Assembly: GCF_001625305.1 (NCBI RefSeq)
Contig: NW_017803246.1
Coordinates: forward strand, 436,138 to 500,137
Origin: Branchiostoma belcheri
Lineage: Eukaryota > Chordata > Leptocardii > Amphioxiformes > Branchiostomatidae
DNA: 64,000 bases
Direction: 5' to 3'
Shown here: positions 12,301 through 27,300 of the stretch, piece after piece
How the letters are laid out: each line of letters begins with the position of its first letter
Numbering within the stretch: the stretch's first letter is position 1
Program-made: the position numbers and the translations under genes
Notes under the pieces: generated by a model
Told to the model about the DNA's origin: nothing
The model's database searches: none
Seen by the model: the letters and a program-made list of their open reading frames with translations, nothing else

Positions 12301-15300
12301 AAGTTCTACCCCTCAATACTGTGCCAACACATACTCTATCCATATTATAGCAGGGCTGAAAATTAATGTTGTCCCTATGGCCACTTACAACTAAAATTTT
12401 GGCTGGGACAAAAAGACATTATGGGACATTTTTGGGACAACAGAACAATAATCAACATCAGAATGTCAGCCCTTCTTTTGTTCAGAATGTAAGCAAAATA
12501 AAGTTGACTTCAAGTTGTAGTCATACTGTACTGTGAACAATACTTCCCCAAAAATAGGTTGGGACAGTTCATCCTTACTTCGGGACAATAGAAAGTTATT
12601 TTTAGGACAGTCCTGGGACAATGGGAAGAGAAGTCAATTTTGAGGTCTGATAGAGTCACTAACCATGCCTTGTTTGTTACCCCCAGGCCCTGTCCATGTA
12701 CCTGGGCGGTGCTCCCGCCGGCCCTGCTGGTACAGGTAAAACTGAGACCACCAAGGATCTGGCCAAGGCACTCGGCCTGCTGTGTGTGGTCACCAACTGT
12801 GGTGAAGGCATGGACTTCAAGGTACGTCTCTGTCACCATTTCACTCTTCCTTCTTTGTTAGTTAAGCTTAACCACACATGTTTGATAATGTTGAATAGCT
12901 TTTTTGTGTAGAAATTTGTTTGCTGTGCCCAAAAATCACATGAAAAAGGTAAATGGCAAGCTACTATGAAGCCCCAGCATCAGAGTGCAAGCATGTCTAA
13001 CCCTAAGTTACGGGGAACAACAGATGATAACTGGATGTATGTACAGTGAACTTTGATAAAAGTCCTGATTGAAGGGTAGATAGTTCTTACTATAGCTTAT
13101 AATAAGTTCTCATTCTGCAGTGAACATTTAGATGTGTCTCTGCTTTCCCATCCTTTAGACTGTAGTTACTTTGAAGAGTTCATACCAATAGCCTGATTAA
13201 TTTGTTGGTCTCCAACAACTTTGTGTCAATGTTTTGAATTCACACTGAGTTCTGGGCATTTCCCAACACATCTGTTCTCCTGGAACAATTTCATGGAACA
13301 ATTCCCCTGTATGATGTGCGAACCTAGGACCATGATTGATTGATTGATCGGTTATTGGTTATCGATTGATTGATTGATTGATTGATCTGTCCCCCCAGGC
13401 TGTAGGTAAGATCTTCTCGGGTCTGGCGCAGTGTGGAGCGTGGGGCTGCTTCGACGAGTTTAACCGTATCGACGTGTCCGTGCTGTCTGTCATCTCATCG
13501 CAGATCAAGACCATCCAGAACGCACTCATCCACAAACTCAAGCGCTTCCAGGTACGGTCCTGAGTCATTTTTTTATGTCTATATCCCTGTATGTCCTGGC
13601 AAATCCTAGTTTTGTATCAGCCTCAAGGTTCACCCTCAATAGTTGTTGAGCCTTGGCTGTATGTTCAATCAAAATGAATAAAGCAAAACAAACACACTCC
13701 GACTAATCGTAAGAAGGACTGTCACATCACAGTACATCTAGGGCTAATGCACTAGTGAAAAACCCACTGCTCTTTTCAAGAAACAGTACATAACACATGT
13801 GCCATAACAGCACACAGAGTTCAGCACCAAGGACAGAGAAACCGTAAAACTGAATAATACTTCGTCAATTAGCTAACATTATGCAGTGATCAGACTCAGA
13901 GTGCCACTCTGGTGTGAGAAATCATATTAAGTACTAGATAGATAAATAAAATAACTACCTCCTCCTCCAGTTTGAGGGCAGTGAGATTGCCATGGATGAT
14001 CATATGGGCATCATCATTACAATAAACCCCTGGGAAAAACCACCACAAAATGACTGAATCTTCAGTCATAAAACAGCCAATATTTTATAATCCTTTAATG
14101 CAAAAATAACGAGTAACATGAAGGCATTTTGTACCTCCAGTTTGAAGGCAGTGAGATCGCGATGGACGATCGTATGGGGATCTTCATCACAATGAATCCT
14201 GGGTTAATTAGTAAAAAACAGAATCAGTAACATGAACCCATTGTATCTCCACATTCCAGTTTGAAGGCAGTGAGATCGCGATGGATGACCGTATGGGTAT
14301 CTTCATCACGATGAACCCCGGAGAGCGTGAAGGCCCTGTTCTTTAACTGTTAACTGTTACAGTAAAAACACACTGTCAGTTACTGTACAGTACTGTAGTA
14401 ACACGAACACATTGTACCTCCACATTCCAGTTTGAAGGCAGTGAGATCGCCATGGATCATATGGGGATCTTCAAAATTGAAGAAATTTCATCTGATTCAT
14501 TTTATTGTCATAAAACAGTCAAAGTTAAATTATTTAACATTTTGAACACATTTTGTACCCCAGTTTGAGGGCAGTGAGATCGCGATGGACGATCGTATGG
14601 GTATCTTCATCACGATGAACCCGGGGTACGCGGGGCGTACAGAGCTGCCAGAGAGCGTCAAGGCACTGTTCCGCCCCGTGGTGGTGATCGTGCCGGATCT
14701 GCAGCAGATCTGCGAGATCATGCTGTTCTCCGAAGGATTCCTGCTTGCCAAGGTCGGTGGGATTTTATTTGTCTTTTTCAAGAATCAAGAATTATTTATT
14801 GATCATTCGCAGTAAACTTAAAGTACAAGTTACTGAATTGCAAATCAATGTAGATTTCATTTTAAAAGTCAACACTATTGTTTACACCATTGCACATAAT
14901 GAAGTTAGAATACAGTAATATTAAGAGAAATAAATAAAACTCAATAATTGCACTTACTTTTTTTGTGGTATGGGCATTACAAGTGCCTCCTCTTTGAATC
15001 ATTCATTGGATCATTTTGTTCATTCTACTATCTTGTCCTCTTGCATCACAGCTGAGCCGAGTACCATAAATGTTGTAATTTTTCATTCCTTAATTCATTC
15101 AGTTATTGTTATCCGTCTTTTCCTTGCTTCCTTTATCTAATACTATCTATTCTTTCATAGCAGATTTGACCAATATTTCAGGCTTTTACTCAATTGTCTA
15201 TAGAAAAGCTTTTGATGATCCTTCCTTCCCTCTTTCCATCCCTCCTTCCGTCCATCCCTCCTTCCATCCCTCCTTCCATCCATCCCTCCTTCCCTCCTTC

Positions 15301-18300
15301 CATCCCTCCTTCCATCCATCCCTCCTTCCCTCCTTCCATCCCTCCTTCCATCCTTCTGTCCATTCCTCCTTCCTTCTTTCCATCCTTCCTTCTTTCCATC
15401 CTTCCTTCCCTCCTTTCATCCCTCTTCCTTCCCTCCTTCCTTCCTCTCCTTCCTGCCTTCCCTCCTTCCTTCATTTCTTCCCTCTTTTCTTAATTTGTTC
15501 CTTCTTTCCCTCCCTTTCTTCCTTGAACTATATTCATTCATTCATTCATTTTAATATTCATTGTCCTACCAGGTCCTTGCCAAGAAGATGACGGTGTTGT
15601 ACAAGCTGGCTAAGGAGCAGCTGTCCAAGCAGCACCACTACGACTTCGGTCTGCGAGCGCTCAAATCTGTCCTGGTGATGGCAGGAGAGCTCAAGAGAGG
15701 CTCACCCGACCTGGACGAGGTGGGTTTGTTATAAGTGATATGATATAATTCATTCATAGCGATGGGAAGATGACAACGATGAGACAAAATTCTATGATAT
15801 GATATAGTTATGTTTACGATCTGAAGGAAAATATTATTGCTTTTGTGTTATTTTCTCTTTTTCTGTTTCAAACAAATAGCTGGTGTATCATGCTGACTAT
15901 ACAGATGCAGAAATAAGGGCAATGACCTGGACCAGATGGCCGTCACCAGTGCTGGTGACCAGTGCTGTAGCAGGCACCCTATGGTGTCGGATTACATTAT
16001 GTAGCACCTGGCAGGACAGAGTTGAAGGGGCTGGTCACTATATAACATTATACGAATAGGTTTGAGTTTACCACAAAGTACTACTACTACTACTACTACT
16101 ATAAACAGAGCAGTAGTTTGTTAGGATAGACCATTTGGAGGTAAGCATTATGCATTTGCTTTGCAAATGTTTCCAGTTATGATGTACCATATGTTATAAA
16201 ACAGCTAACAACTGTACAACTTCTACCTTGCCCCAGGACGTTGTGCTGATGCGAGCCCTGCGTGACATGAACCTGCCCAAGTTCGTGTTTGAGGACGTCC
16301 CGCTCTTCCTGGGGCTGATCGGGGACCTGTTCCCCGGCCTGGACTGCCCCCGGGTTCGCTACCCGAGCTTCAATGACGCTGTCGAGCAGTCACTGGAGGA
16401 TAATGGCTACATCCTGCTTCCACAACAGGTTAGTTTGAGACCGTTTTAGACAAGACTGTATATTTACCAGTAAATAATGGGTTGACAGAAGTACTTTCAT
16501 AGATACTGACGTCTAAACTAATGGCTTCTGAAGTGATGTCATGAATACAAGCTTTACGTACACCCAATTCATGCTGATGTTCCAGCGTTTTTGCTGCACT
16601 AAAAATTGCATTGTTTACATATGTCTTATCTAAGTGCTTAGATTTTCGGTAACTTCCCATGGCAATTAAGCTGTCCTTTTTAGGTAATCATTATTTGAGA
16701 TGTTTTCCTAAAAAATAAGGTAGGTTTGCCTGAAAAAACAGATCATCGATTTTTCGACCCAAAAAATCACCATTTTGTACATTTCAATGAGAACGAGCCT
16801 ATTGACACTAACTACAAAAGTGTAGGGTCTTAATTCAATAACTATCATTTGTAATGCCTTTCTCAAACCTTCCCAAACACAATAATCAGACTTTTGTCTA
16901 CATCTGCAAGTTGTTTGTGAATGAATAAAAAGTCATTGATTGATTGATTGATTGATTTTTGCTGTACCCAGGCTGACAAGGTAGTACAGATGTATGAGAC
17001 CATGCTGACCAGACACACCACCATGATCGTGGGGCCCACAGGAGGGGGCAAGTCTGTGGTCATCAACACACTGGCACAGGCACAAACAAGGTGATTATTA
17101 AAACTATACAGTTTAAAAAAATCTTCTCTAACAGCTTAGAAAGCCTCTCCCTGCTCCCTACGTATGTCAACTATCAAAAGACAGTACTTATTATGCTCAC
17201 ATATCCATGTTGAGGCCCGACCGGACTGTTTATTAATAAAAAATCAACAATTTATATCAATTATATACACAAATAGTTCCCATCATAATTTTTTTCAACT
17301 TTTTTGTGCTTTGTTGTCTTTTATGTCACACTTTTCATTCCATAAGACTACCCGGCCGGGCCCGGAAATGTAACCTCAGCATTAAATAATTTCCCCATTG
17401 ACACAACCATTAATGAGCCCGTCTATAGTGGCCACCTGTCCACATAGACCAGATTTGATGCTCAACCCATAATTGTCCACACAGACTGGGCCTGAACACC
17501 AAGCTGTACGTGATGAACCCCAAGGCCTGTACTGTGATCGAGCTGTACGGTATCCTGGACCCCATCACGCGAGACTGGACAGACGGGATGCTCTCCAACA
17601 TCTTCAGAGAGATCAACAAGCCTCTGCAGGGAGAGAAGCAGGTATTTTCTTTTGTTATTTATGTACAAACTTGGGACAGGCAGTGAAAGTCTTAATTAAG
17701 TAAAGTAACTGTTCTGATACACTAGGAGTCTAGAAGGGTTTTTGGATTGTAGTGTATGTGCAACATATGGTATCTGTATCAGTATAGCCGGTATAACTGC
17801 CCTTTTGCATAACACACCAGCTTAACAAAACTATACAGTGGAAACCGTATCAGCAGAGTCATAAATGCAGACAGAAGGCCTTGAGGAAAATTGTGTTGGA
17901 TGTAGTCCGAGTATGAATGTGTATTTAATAAAAAGGAGAAGACAATTTGTCAAATACCTGCATGTACATACTTGAAGTTTGAAATCTCCTGGACCATAAT
18001 AATTTTATTGTTATATCTAGGAGCGTCGATACATCCTGTATGACGGGGACGTGGACGCCCTGTGGGTGGAGAACATGAACTCTGTCATGGATGACAACAA
18101 GCTGCTGACTCTGGCCAACGGAGAGCGTATCCGTCTGCAGAAACACTGCGCCATGCTGTTCGAGGTGGGAAAATATAGCCTTAGTGTTACACAATGATCA
18201 GTGACATAGACCGATTGGGCCTCCTAGCCTGTGTTCCACAATCTTGCACTATCATGGGCTGATTGGGCCTCTTCCCCAAGAGGCACTTACCCCCAAGTCT

Positions 18301-21300
18301 AGAGAATGGTTCCCAATCCCAGAAGTACCAATAGGGTCATCACAGCGTTCCATTACCGAGGAAGAGTGGGACGACTTCTGGACTTGAATCCGGACCTGAA
18401 CCTAAACATGAGTTTAGGTACACTGCACTAGTCCTGATCATGACATTGCCTTGCCCCTTGCAGGTGGGAGACCTACAGTACGCTTCCCCAGCTACCGTGT
18501 CCCGTTGCGGGATGGTTTACGTTGACCCGAAGAACCTCGGCTACAAGCCCTTCTGGGAGAAGTGGGCGAACGGCAGGCCCAACAAGGCGGAGAGGGACGA
18601 CCTGAACAGGCTGTTTGAGAAATACGTCCCACCGGCGATCGACATGGTGATAGAAGGCATCGTGGACGGACGGCAGGGGGAGAAGCTGAAGTGCATCGTG
18701 CCGCTGACGAACCTCAACCTGGTAGGGATAGGTCAAATTTTTATGAAAATTTTTAAACAGAAACTATTCATTAGTAATAAATACTAATAACAACTCAGAG
18801 TGTATATTGCTTTGAATTTTGAAACACAGTTGTGGCTTTGAGCAAGAACAGTTTGAAGTTAAAGAACACTCACTGTCACAAGTCTACAGTTAGAGGAAGT
18901 CAATCATACACAAGGAAAGAAAATCAGGGCCACATTGTTGAGGTTGACTCTAGAATTTTACAATTAGTATAGTCTTTTCTTCTGTGATTTTGCTGTCAAC
19001 TTTGTAAATACATGATTTTTTTGCATTGCCCCCCTGTTTTGAAATAATGTCTTGAAAAATCATTTTCACAACCCCCTCACATAATCTTCATTTTATTGTT
19101 CGCTACAACTATTTCTGGTGTATACTAACTTGCACTTAGCATTAGAAATGCATGTGCAATAATTATCTGTAATTCTTCATCGCTGCATGATTGTCTTAAT
19201 GTTCGCACTACAGGTGGTCCAGCTGTCCAACATGCTGAACGCCATCCTGGTGAAGGAGGTGTCAGACTCCATGATCCTGGAGGCCTACTTCCTGCAGTGC
19301 CTCTACTGGTCCATAGGGGGCGCCCTGCTGGAGGACGGCCGGGTGAAGTTTGACCAGTTCATCAAGGGCCTGTCCCAGATGACCACCATCTCTGATGAGC
19401 CTGGGAAGTACGCTGGCATCGGGGAAATACCTGGTGAGAAAAGTTCCCATATAAGTGATCATGTATAGCCTGCTTAGTCCAGTGGTTAGCAACTAGTTTG
19501 CCCCTGGGCTAAGAGGATGGGCGTTCGAATCCTAGCTGCTGTTGCTCTCCCAACATGGTCCACGGCCATGACTAATAAAATTGGTACCTTACTGTTGTAT
19601 TGTGTGTTTTATGTGTATGGAACATCAGCAGGACTTGCTGTCCAGTGTTGTATCATACATATCATCTTTTTCAGTCTGTATTGGTAGTACAACCGCCATT
19701 CAGTGTAACACCCTAAGTTCATGTATTATTATTCAGAATGAGTAACTGTTCATGTAATGAGAAAATTACTTTGAAAATTCTTTTTATAGCTTTGTTTTAA
19801 GTTCTGGTGTCTCCTTCCTCCCCAGGCGCCCAGCCGACTCTGTACGAGTACTTCTTCGATGACGTACAGAACCGGTGGATCCCATGGGGCGAGCTCGTGC
19901 CCAAGTACGTCCACGACCCGGAGAAGAAGTTCAACGAGATCCTGGTCCCCACGGTCGACACCGTCCGCTCCACCTGGCTCGTCCAGCTCATGGTCAACAT
20001 CAAGCGCCCGGTTGTCCTGGTGGGCGAGACCGGAACGTCCAAAACAGCAACGATTCAGGACTTCCTACGCAGTGTGGACAAAGAGACACATGTAAGTCCC
20101 AAAATGGATCAATGGCACAATCTATATGATATCATTGGTTATAGTGTGTTTGTGTGTGCGCCCGGTCGTTCTTGTGGGGGAGACAGGAACGTCCAAGACG
20201 GCCACTATCCAGGACTTTCCTACGCAGCGTGGATAAGGAGACACATGTAAGGACATTACAGAGTCCCATATGTCCTGTATGATATCATTAGTTACAATGT
20301 GTTTATGTGTGATTGTGTTTGAGTGTGTGGGGGAGACCGGGACGTCCAAGACGGCCACCATCCAGGACTTCCTACGCAGCGTGGATAAGGAGACCCATGT
20401 AAGGACATGAAACAACAAAATCTTCACTGATGAAGGCAGTTGCCTAAACAAAGTTTCTTTCTTGTACATATTGTCAAATATCATCTCACAAAGTCCTTAA
20501 AGAATGTAATCTATTGAATATTAATTAAGAATATTGAGTACATAAACACTACAAGCTTTATCACAGCAGAGCTCAGAATAGCAAAGCCCCTCATAAAGGA
20601 AATCAAATCGAAATCAACTTGAGTCACAAAATTGAAAGCAATTTCTGCCATAATTGTGGTAATGAAAGACATCAGTACCACTATCTAAAAACAGACTCAT
20701 GATACAAATTTTTCGGGGAGAGATTCTTTATTGACTTGACAAAAGTACATGGACACTGAGCAGTCACATTTCATAAACAGGCTTACCTCTTGTTTCTTGT
20801 GTAAACCTCTGACAATCTTCTGTCTCTCCGCAGCTCCTGCTGACCATGAACTTCTCGTCGAGGACCACCTCCATGGACGTGCAGCGGAACCTGGAGGCTA
20901 ACGTGGAGAAGCGCACCAAGGACACGTACGGTCCCCCGCCCGGGAAGAGGCTCCTCTGCTTCATAGACGACATGAACATGCCACAGGTAAAGTACAAATG
21001 TAGCTGTATAGGCTCATCATTTGTTCAATTTGGTCATAGCTGGCCAAACATGCAGGGGAACAAACACTGTGACAGATAGATAATGAATACATATACAGGA
21101 TTCACCTGCTACACAAGCAGTTTCAACTGTGTTGCCTCAAATACAACTCTTTTTTTTCACCTCTCATAGGACCTTCGTTTTACCTTTTCTCTCACTCTAA
21201 GGTTAGATTTCCCTGGCCAAGTCACAGTACCCCATGAGAGCTTGAGCACAAGCTAAACTATTAGTTGTCCAGGTCCTTTAGAGCAAGTCATGCAGCCTCC

Positions 21301-24300
21301 AGTTTGTTTTTGCCTCAAATATACCTTTTCCTTCCCTAGGTGGACACGTACGGCACCCAGCAGCCCATTGCCCTCCTGAAGCTTCTACTTGAGCGAGGCG
21401 GCATGTACGATCGTGGCAAGGAGCTCAACTACAAGATCCTGAAGGACCTTGGCTACCTGGCCGCTATGGGCAAGGCCGGTGGAGGGCGTAACGAAGTGGA
21501 CCCGCGTTTCGTCTCGCTTTTCACGGTCTTCAACATGACGTTCCCGTCGGACGAGTCCCTGCATCACATCTACTCATCCATCCTGCAAGGTGACTGTTTG
21601 TTTCTTTGTTCTTTTGTTTATTTGTGAAATACTGCTTGCCGCTGGGTAAACAAAATATAACAAGATACAGGTTCCATATAAGAAATATTTTAATTAATTA
21701 TTAAATATTGGCGTCTTTCGAATAGTGATTTTTAATTATAACGATGATGATGGTAGAATATTCTAGCAGTCACATATTGAAGGTCAATTACATCAAGTAG
21801 TTTTACAGTAAAAAAAACCTATATCTTTTTTGGTTTTCATAGAGCCAGAATCACACAAAGTCATAACAAATCAATGAAGGGGACTTCAAGTAGTAGATCC
21901 TCGTAGACTAGATGTCAAAGAAGTTCTTAGACTGTCTCAATTTTAGCACAACACAATACATCATAACTAGAGAAAAACATTAAGACTTAGTTATAAAAAT
22001 CTACTCGCTACTCTTCTTCAAGGTCACCTCAAGCCGTTTAGTGACGAGATTCGTGCGCTGGCCAACGGGCTGACCTCTGCGACCTTGGCGCTGTACCAGA
22101 ACATCGTGCGTGACCTTCCGCCGACCCCGTCCAAGTTCCACTACATCTTCAACCTGCGGGACCTGTCCCGGACCTACCAGGGACTCTGCCTCACCACTCC
22201 TGACAGGTCTGTTTATTTTTCCGATTAGAAAGTCTTATGTCATAAACTAGACTGTCTATGACTTGTTTCAGAATATTGTTTTTTTGTGTGTTTTTGTGTG
22301 TGTGTATGTGTGTGTGTTTTTGAGTGTGTACGTTTGAATGTGAGTGTGTGTACGCTTCTGTGTGTGTGTGTATGTGTGTCTGTGTCTGTATGTGTGTGTG
22401 TGTGTGTCTGTGTGTGTATGTGTGTGTCTTTGTGTGTGTGTCTGCTGTGGACTGTGTGTGCCATAGTTAAGTCTGATATCTCTGAATGTACCTTGTTATC
22501 TGCCCAGGTTCCAGACTGCTGCCCAGTTTGTTCGCTGCTGGAGGAACGAGACGGCCCGAGTCTTCAACGACAGACTCATCAATGACACGGACAAGGAGCT
22601 GGTCGTCGTAAGTAGCTACAAAATGATCAAAACGATCCCAATATTCCAATTTAGATATGAAAACTGCATACTTGTGATGTAGTAAGTAGGGGATATTGTG
22701 CAAAATATTGATTCAAAAACAATGTATCTGGAACACAGCCAAATGTTTAACCCTTTTCTTCTGTAGCTGTACAACTCTAGTTCTTGACAAAGACTGGAGT
22801 TGCAAAGTCAAAAATTTTGGTAAGTCCAATTTCTGGTGTTAGAAATTACTACGGTTTTACCTTGATTCATAATTTCGTGTTGCTGTTTCAGGGCATGATG
22901 AAGAATATATTGGAAGAGAACTACAGACAGCACACAGAAGCCGTCCTGAGGGAGCCGTGCCTGTTTGGAGACTTCCGCACGGCCCTGGAGGAGGCGGAAC
23001 CACGTGTGTACGAGGACATTCAGGTGAGCAGAGATGTCAAGGGCATTGTCAAGGTCAAGCTGTAAAAATCAAGGTCGTTGTGAAGGTCAAACTGTAAAAT
23101 CAAAGTTGTTGTCAAGGTCAAACTTTAAAAAGGAAAGGTCATTTTCAAGGTCAAGCTGTAAAAAATCAAGGTCGTTTCAAGGTCAAGCTGTGAAAATAGA
23201 CTTTGCCCCTCTTCCTTAGAGCTGTTCACCATATTCTATTTTATTCAATATGATATATTTCTTCATTATAAAGAACAACTAGGTTCCAAAAATGTTCAAA
23301 ACTTTAAGTTCAACTTATATTTTTTACCCCATATCCTCGAACGTTTCCCCAGCTTATGACTTTGTTTCTTTCTACGATTGCCAGGACTATGACGCAGCCA
23401 AGGCGTTGTTCCAAGAGATCCTGGAGGAGTACAACGACAACTACACCCCGATGAACCTGGTGCTTTTTGACGATGCCCTGGAGCATCTCACCCGGATCCA
23501 CCGCGTCATCCGCATGGACCAAGGCAAGACATTTACTGTTTTATCTATGCATTGTTCATTTACATAATATGCAATACTTGGAAAGGCATTTAATATGACT
23601 TCCCTCACTCCACCGAATAGTAAAATGGCTACGCAATTTTAGTTGGGAAGGTAAAAGGTGATAGAAGGAGAGACTGTACCCTAGACATAGTGGATTAACA
23701 GCCCACTGTGTACACAGCCTCAAAAAGGCTATTGGACTACCTTTACCATACCATACTTTTCCCTTTCCATTGCACTGTTGTTGACAGCCACTCCACAGTA
23801 TGGCAAGTCTATTTGCCATTCAGGCTTTCCTGGCCCTTCTCTTTGCCTCAGCTCAATGTATTCTGTATCTGTAGAGCCGGTATAACCGCCCTTCGGTTTC
23901 CAGGCACGCGGCTACATTACACAGAATGACTTGTTACACCTAACCTTTGAATCTCTAACTCTTTAATGATAATACTCCTACAGTAACTGTACTCGGTGAC
24001 AGTGAGTTCCACTCTTTGATGGCTCAAAAAGGCTATGGGACTAACTTTACCTTTTTGTAAACACAGGCCACGCCCTCCTGGTGGGTGTGGGTGGATCCGG
24101 CAAGCAGAGCTTGACGAAGCTCGCCTCCTTCACCGCTGGCTGCGACATCTTCGAGATCACGCTGAGTCGCGGCTACGACGAGACCAACTTCCGTGACGAC
24201 CTGAAGATCCTGTACGGCAAGCTCGGCGTGGAGAACAAGAAGACCGTGTTCCTGTTCACAGATGCACACGTGGCACAGGAGGGTACGTGAAATTTGTAAA

Positions 24301-27300
24301 TGAAACAAAAACATAAAAGACTTTGAATCAGATATGATAATAATCTAAGAGTACTTTATCTATTACATGAATATAGGGTACTAAATATAACATAAGAACA
24401 GTGTGTTACTACATGTTTAAATCTTGAAAAGACTTCTGAATTCGTTTGGAAAGTTATTCTTCATAAAAGGCAATAGTGTGGTCCTTTCCATGGTGCTGAA
24501 ATGCTGGCTATTCCTTCACAACCTTCTTGAATGTTAGCGTTTTGTATTTTGTTCCTAAATTTGACAGCAAGGTTTCCCAAAATCATAGAAACAAGAACAG
24601 AGTATGATAGGCCCCCTTTCCTTGGTGCTGAAATTGTGGTTGTGTCTTCTGTGTCTTTCACAAGTAAAGTAGAAACTATTATAACATTGTTGTTGTTGAT
24701 GTGTTGGTAGGATTTCTGGAGCTGATCAACAACATGCTGACATCAGGCATGGTCCCTGCTCTCTATCCTGATGATGAGAAAGATGCCATCATCCAGTCGG
24801 TAAGTACTCAAGTTTCTTAGTGTTACACTATCTCTCGCTATTAGCAGCCCATTGGGACTTGTACACAGTCTCTTGCTGTTGGGCTGATTGGACCTCTACA
24901 TGTACCTCTATCTTGAGAGAGCCATTACCATTGCCAGAACTACCAATATCAGATCAGAATTCTTTATCCCTATGCATATCAGTCCAAGAGGAGCTCAGAA
25001 CTCTCTGTCATTATGTAAACCATTGATGGGTTGGGGCCTAACTAGTGGAAAGGCTGCTAGAAGTGTGATGTGGTGAGCAACCTTAAAGTTTGTAAAGTAT
25101 GTACACTGAAATATTTCATTGCCAGGATTGAAATCACACATTTTCATTTGACAACAAGCCTTCCTAGAACAAAATATAGTAATTACATGCACAAGAAGCT
25201 TGAAAGTATGCAGAATTTGTAGTGATCAGCTTTTTGTTCGTCCCAGATGAGAGATGAAGCCGGTAAGGCTGGTTCAGGCCCTGCAAGGGAGGCCATCTGG
25301 CAGTACTTCGTCACCAAGTGTTCCAACAACCTGCACATCGTCCTGGCCATGTCCCCTGTTGGCGACACTCTGCGGACGCGCTGCAGGAACTTCCCTGGGC
25401 TGGTCAACAACACCACCATCGACTGGTTCATGCCGTGGCCCGAGCAAGCCCTCTACGCCGTCGCTAACGTATTTGTGGGAGAGGTAAGTACAGTGGACCA
25501 ATTTCTTCTTTTCTGTATTTAGATTATATTGTTTATAAGATACTGCTTTGTGTGCATGGCTTTTGTATGATTGTTTAGCTGGTAGGTAATGTGTTTGTGG
25601 GAGAAGTAGGTGCAGTAGACCAATTTTTTTCTTTTCTCTTTTAGATAATATACTGATATTGTATATAGGGCTGATATGTAATTTTTTAGCGGGTATCTTA
25701 GAGCATGCAGCATTTGTTTGCATAATAACCAGGTACGTATGACATTGGGCAAATTTGGTATTTTCCTTTTCCAGGCCATGGGGCAAGTTTTACATGTCCA
25801 GAAAGCTCACCAGGTTGCATGTTTAACCCTTACAGAACCAGATGGTGCCAGACCAGCACCAGGAGCAGGTGGTCAGCCACCTGGTTTACGTGCACCAGTC
25901 TGTGGTGGATAGGGGTTACAGGCCATAGGGCATTAGGTATATACATGTCCATAAAGCTCACCAGCTTGCATGTTTAACCCTTACAGAACCAGATGGTACC
26001 AGACCAGCACCAGGAGCAGGTGGTGAGCCATCTGGTGTACGTGCACCAGTCTGTGGTAGACTACAGCCGGCTCTTCCAGCAGAAGCTGCGCCGCATCAAC
26101 TACGTCACCCCCAAGAACTACCTGGACTTCATCACCTCCTACACAAAACTCCTGCAGGAGAAGGACCAGTACATCCTCTCACAGGTCAGGGGGCATGGGT
26201 CAAACGTCATGGGTCAAATGTTATGGGTCAAAAGTCATAATCCTCTTGTAGGTTTTGGCAATGGGCAGGGGTCAACAGTCATGGGCTAGAAGTCATGGGT
26301 CAAAGCTGATTTATACCCCTAGGGCAGAGGGCAAGGGCCAAAAGTCATGGGTCAAAGCCGGCAAGGGTCAGAAGTTCCATTACAAAGTCAGTATTATCAA
26401 TGTTCAGGTCAAGGATAACCTTAAAAATTCAGAGACAAAATTTACCACATCAAACTTCAATCAATAGGATTAATAAAAATGGTTCATTTCTATAATTATG
26501 AAAATTGTGTTTTCACAGCATGTATAATTAAGATCGAGCTGCACATGATCACAACTAGAAGCCTGCAAAATTGGTCACATTTGTCTGTTTTCTACCCCCA
26601 GTGCAAACGTCTGGAGGGAGGCATGGCCAAACTCGCAGAGGCCAGCGTCCAACTGAACGAGCTGAACGAGAAGCTGGCTGTGCAGAAGGTGGCCGTGACG
26701 GAGAAAACCGCTGCCTGCGAGGCCCTGCTGGAGGAGATTTCATCAGGCACTGCCGAGGCCACGGAGAAGAAGAAGTTTGCAGAGGCAACGGCGGTGCAGC
26801 TGGATGAACAGAACAAAGTCATCGCTGTGGAGAAGGTGGGTGCTAATCGCACGTTAAAGAACCCATTACACCTTTTGAAAAAGAGTAGGGGCATGCCCCG
26901 GTGTACAGTGGTACAAATGTTAACAGTATTGAGTTCAACTTGGTGATTCACTTGGAATCACCTTGGTGGAGGCCTGGCAAACCTCTGTTCCGTATCAGCC
27001 ACATTGTGATTACATCATCACCCGGACGGAGGCGTGGCGAACCCCGTCTTGTATTGAGCTAACGAAAGGGTATGTCACCTCGTAAGGGGGGATTCTCTAT
27101 ATCTCCTGTACATAAAGTGTGTGACTGTACATTTATTCTACATTTCCCTGTGTATCTGCTGTACAGAAAGATGCAGAGGACTCGCTGGCTGAAGCCATGC
27201 CTGCCCTGGAGGCTGCACGACTGGCCCTACAGGACCTGGACAAGTCTGATGTCACAGAAATCAGGTCCAGACAATTTTCTTTTTCTTAGAATTCTGACAT

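Noticed and set aside
15106..15591. Pro/Ser-rich 161-residue ORF
   Set aside because: It is made by the CCTT simple repeat.
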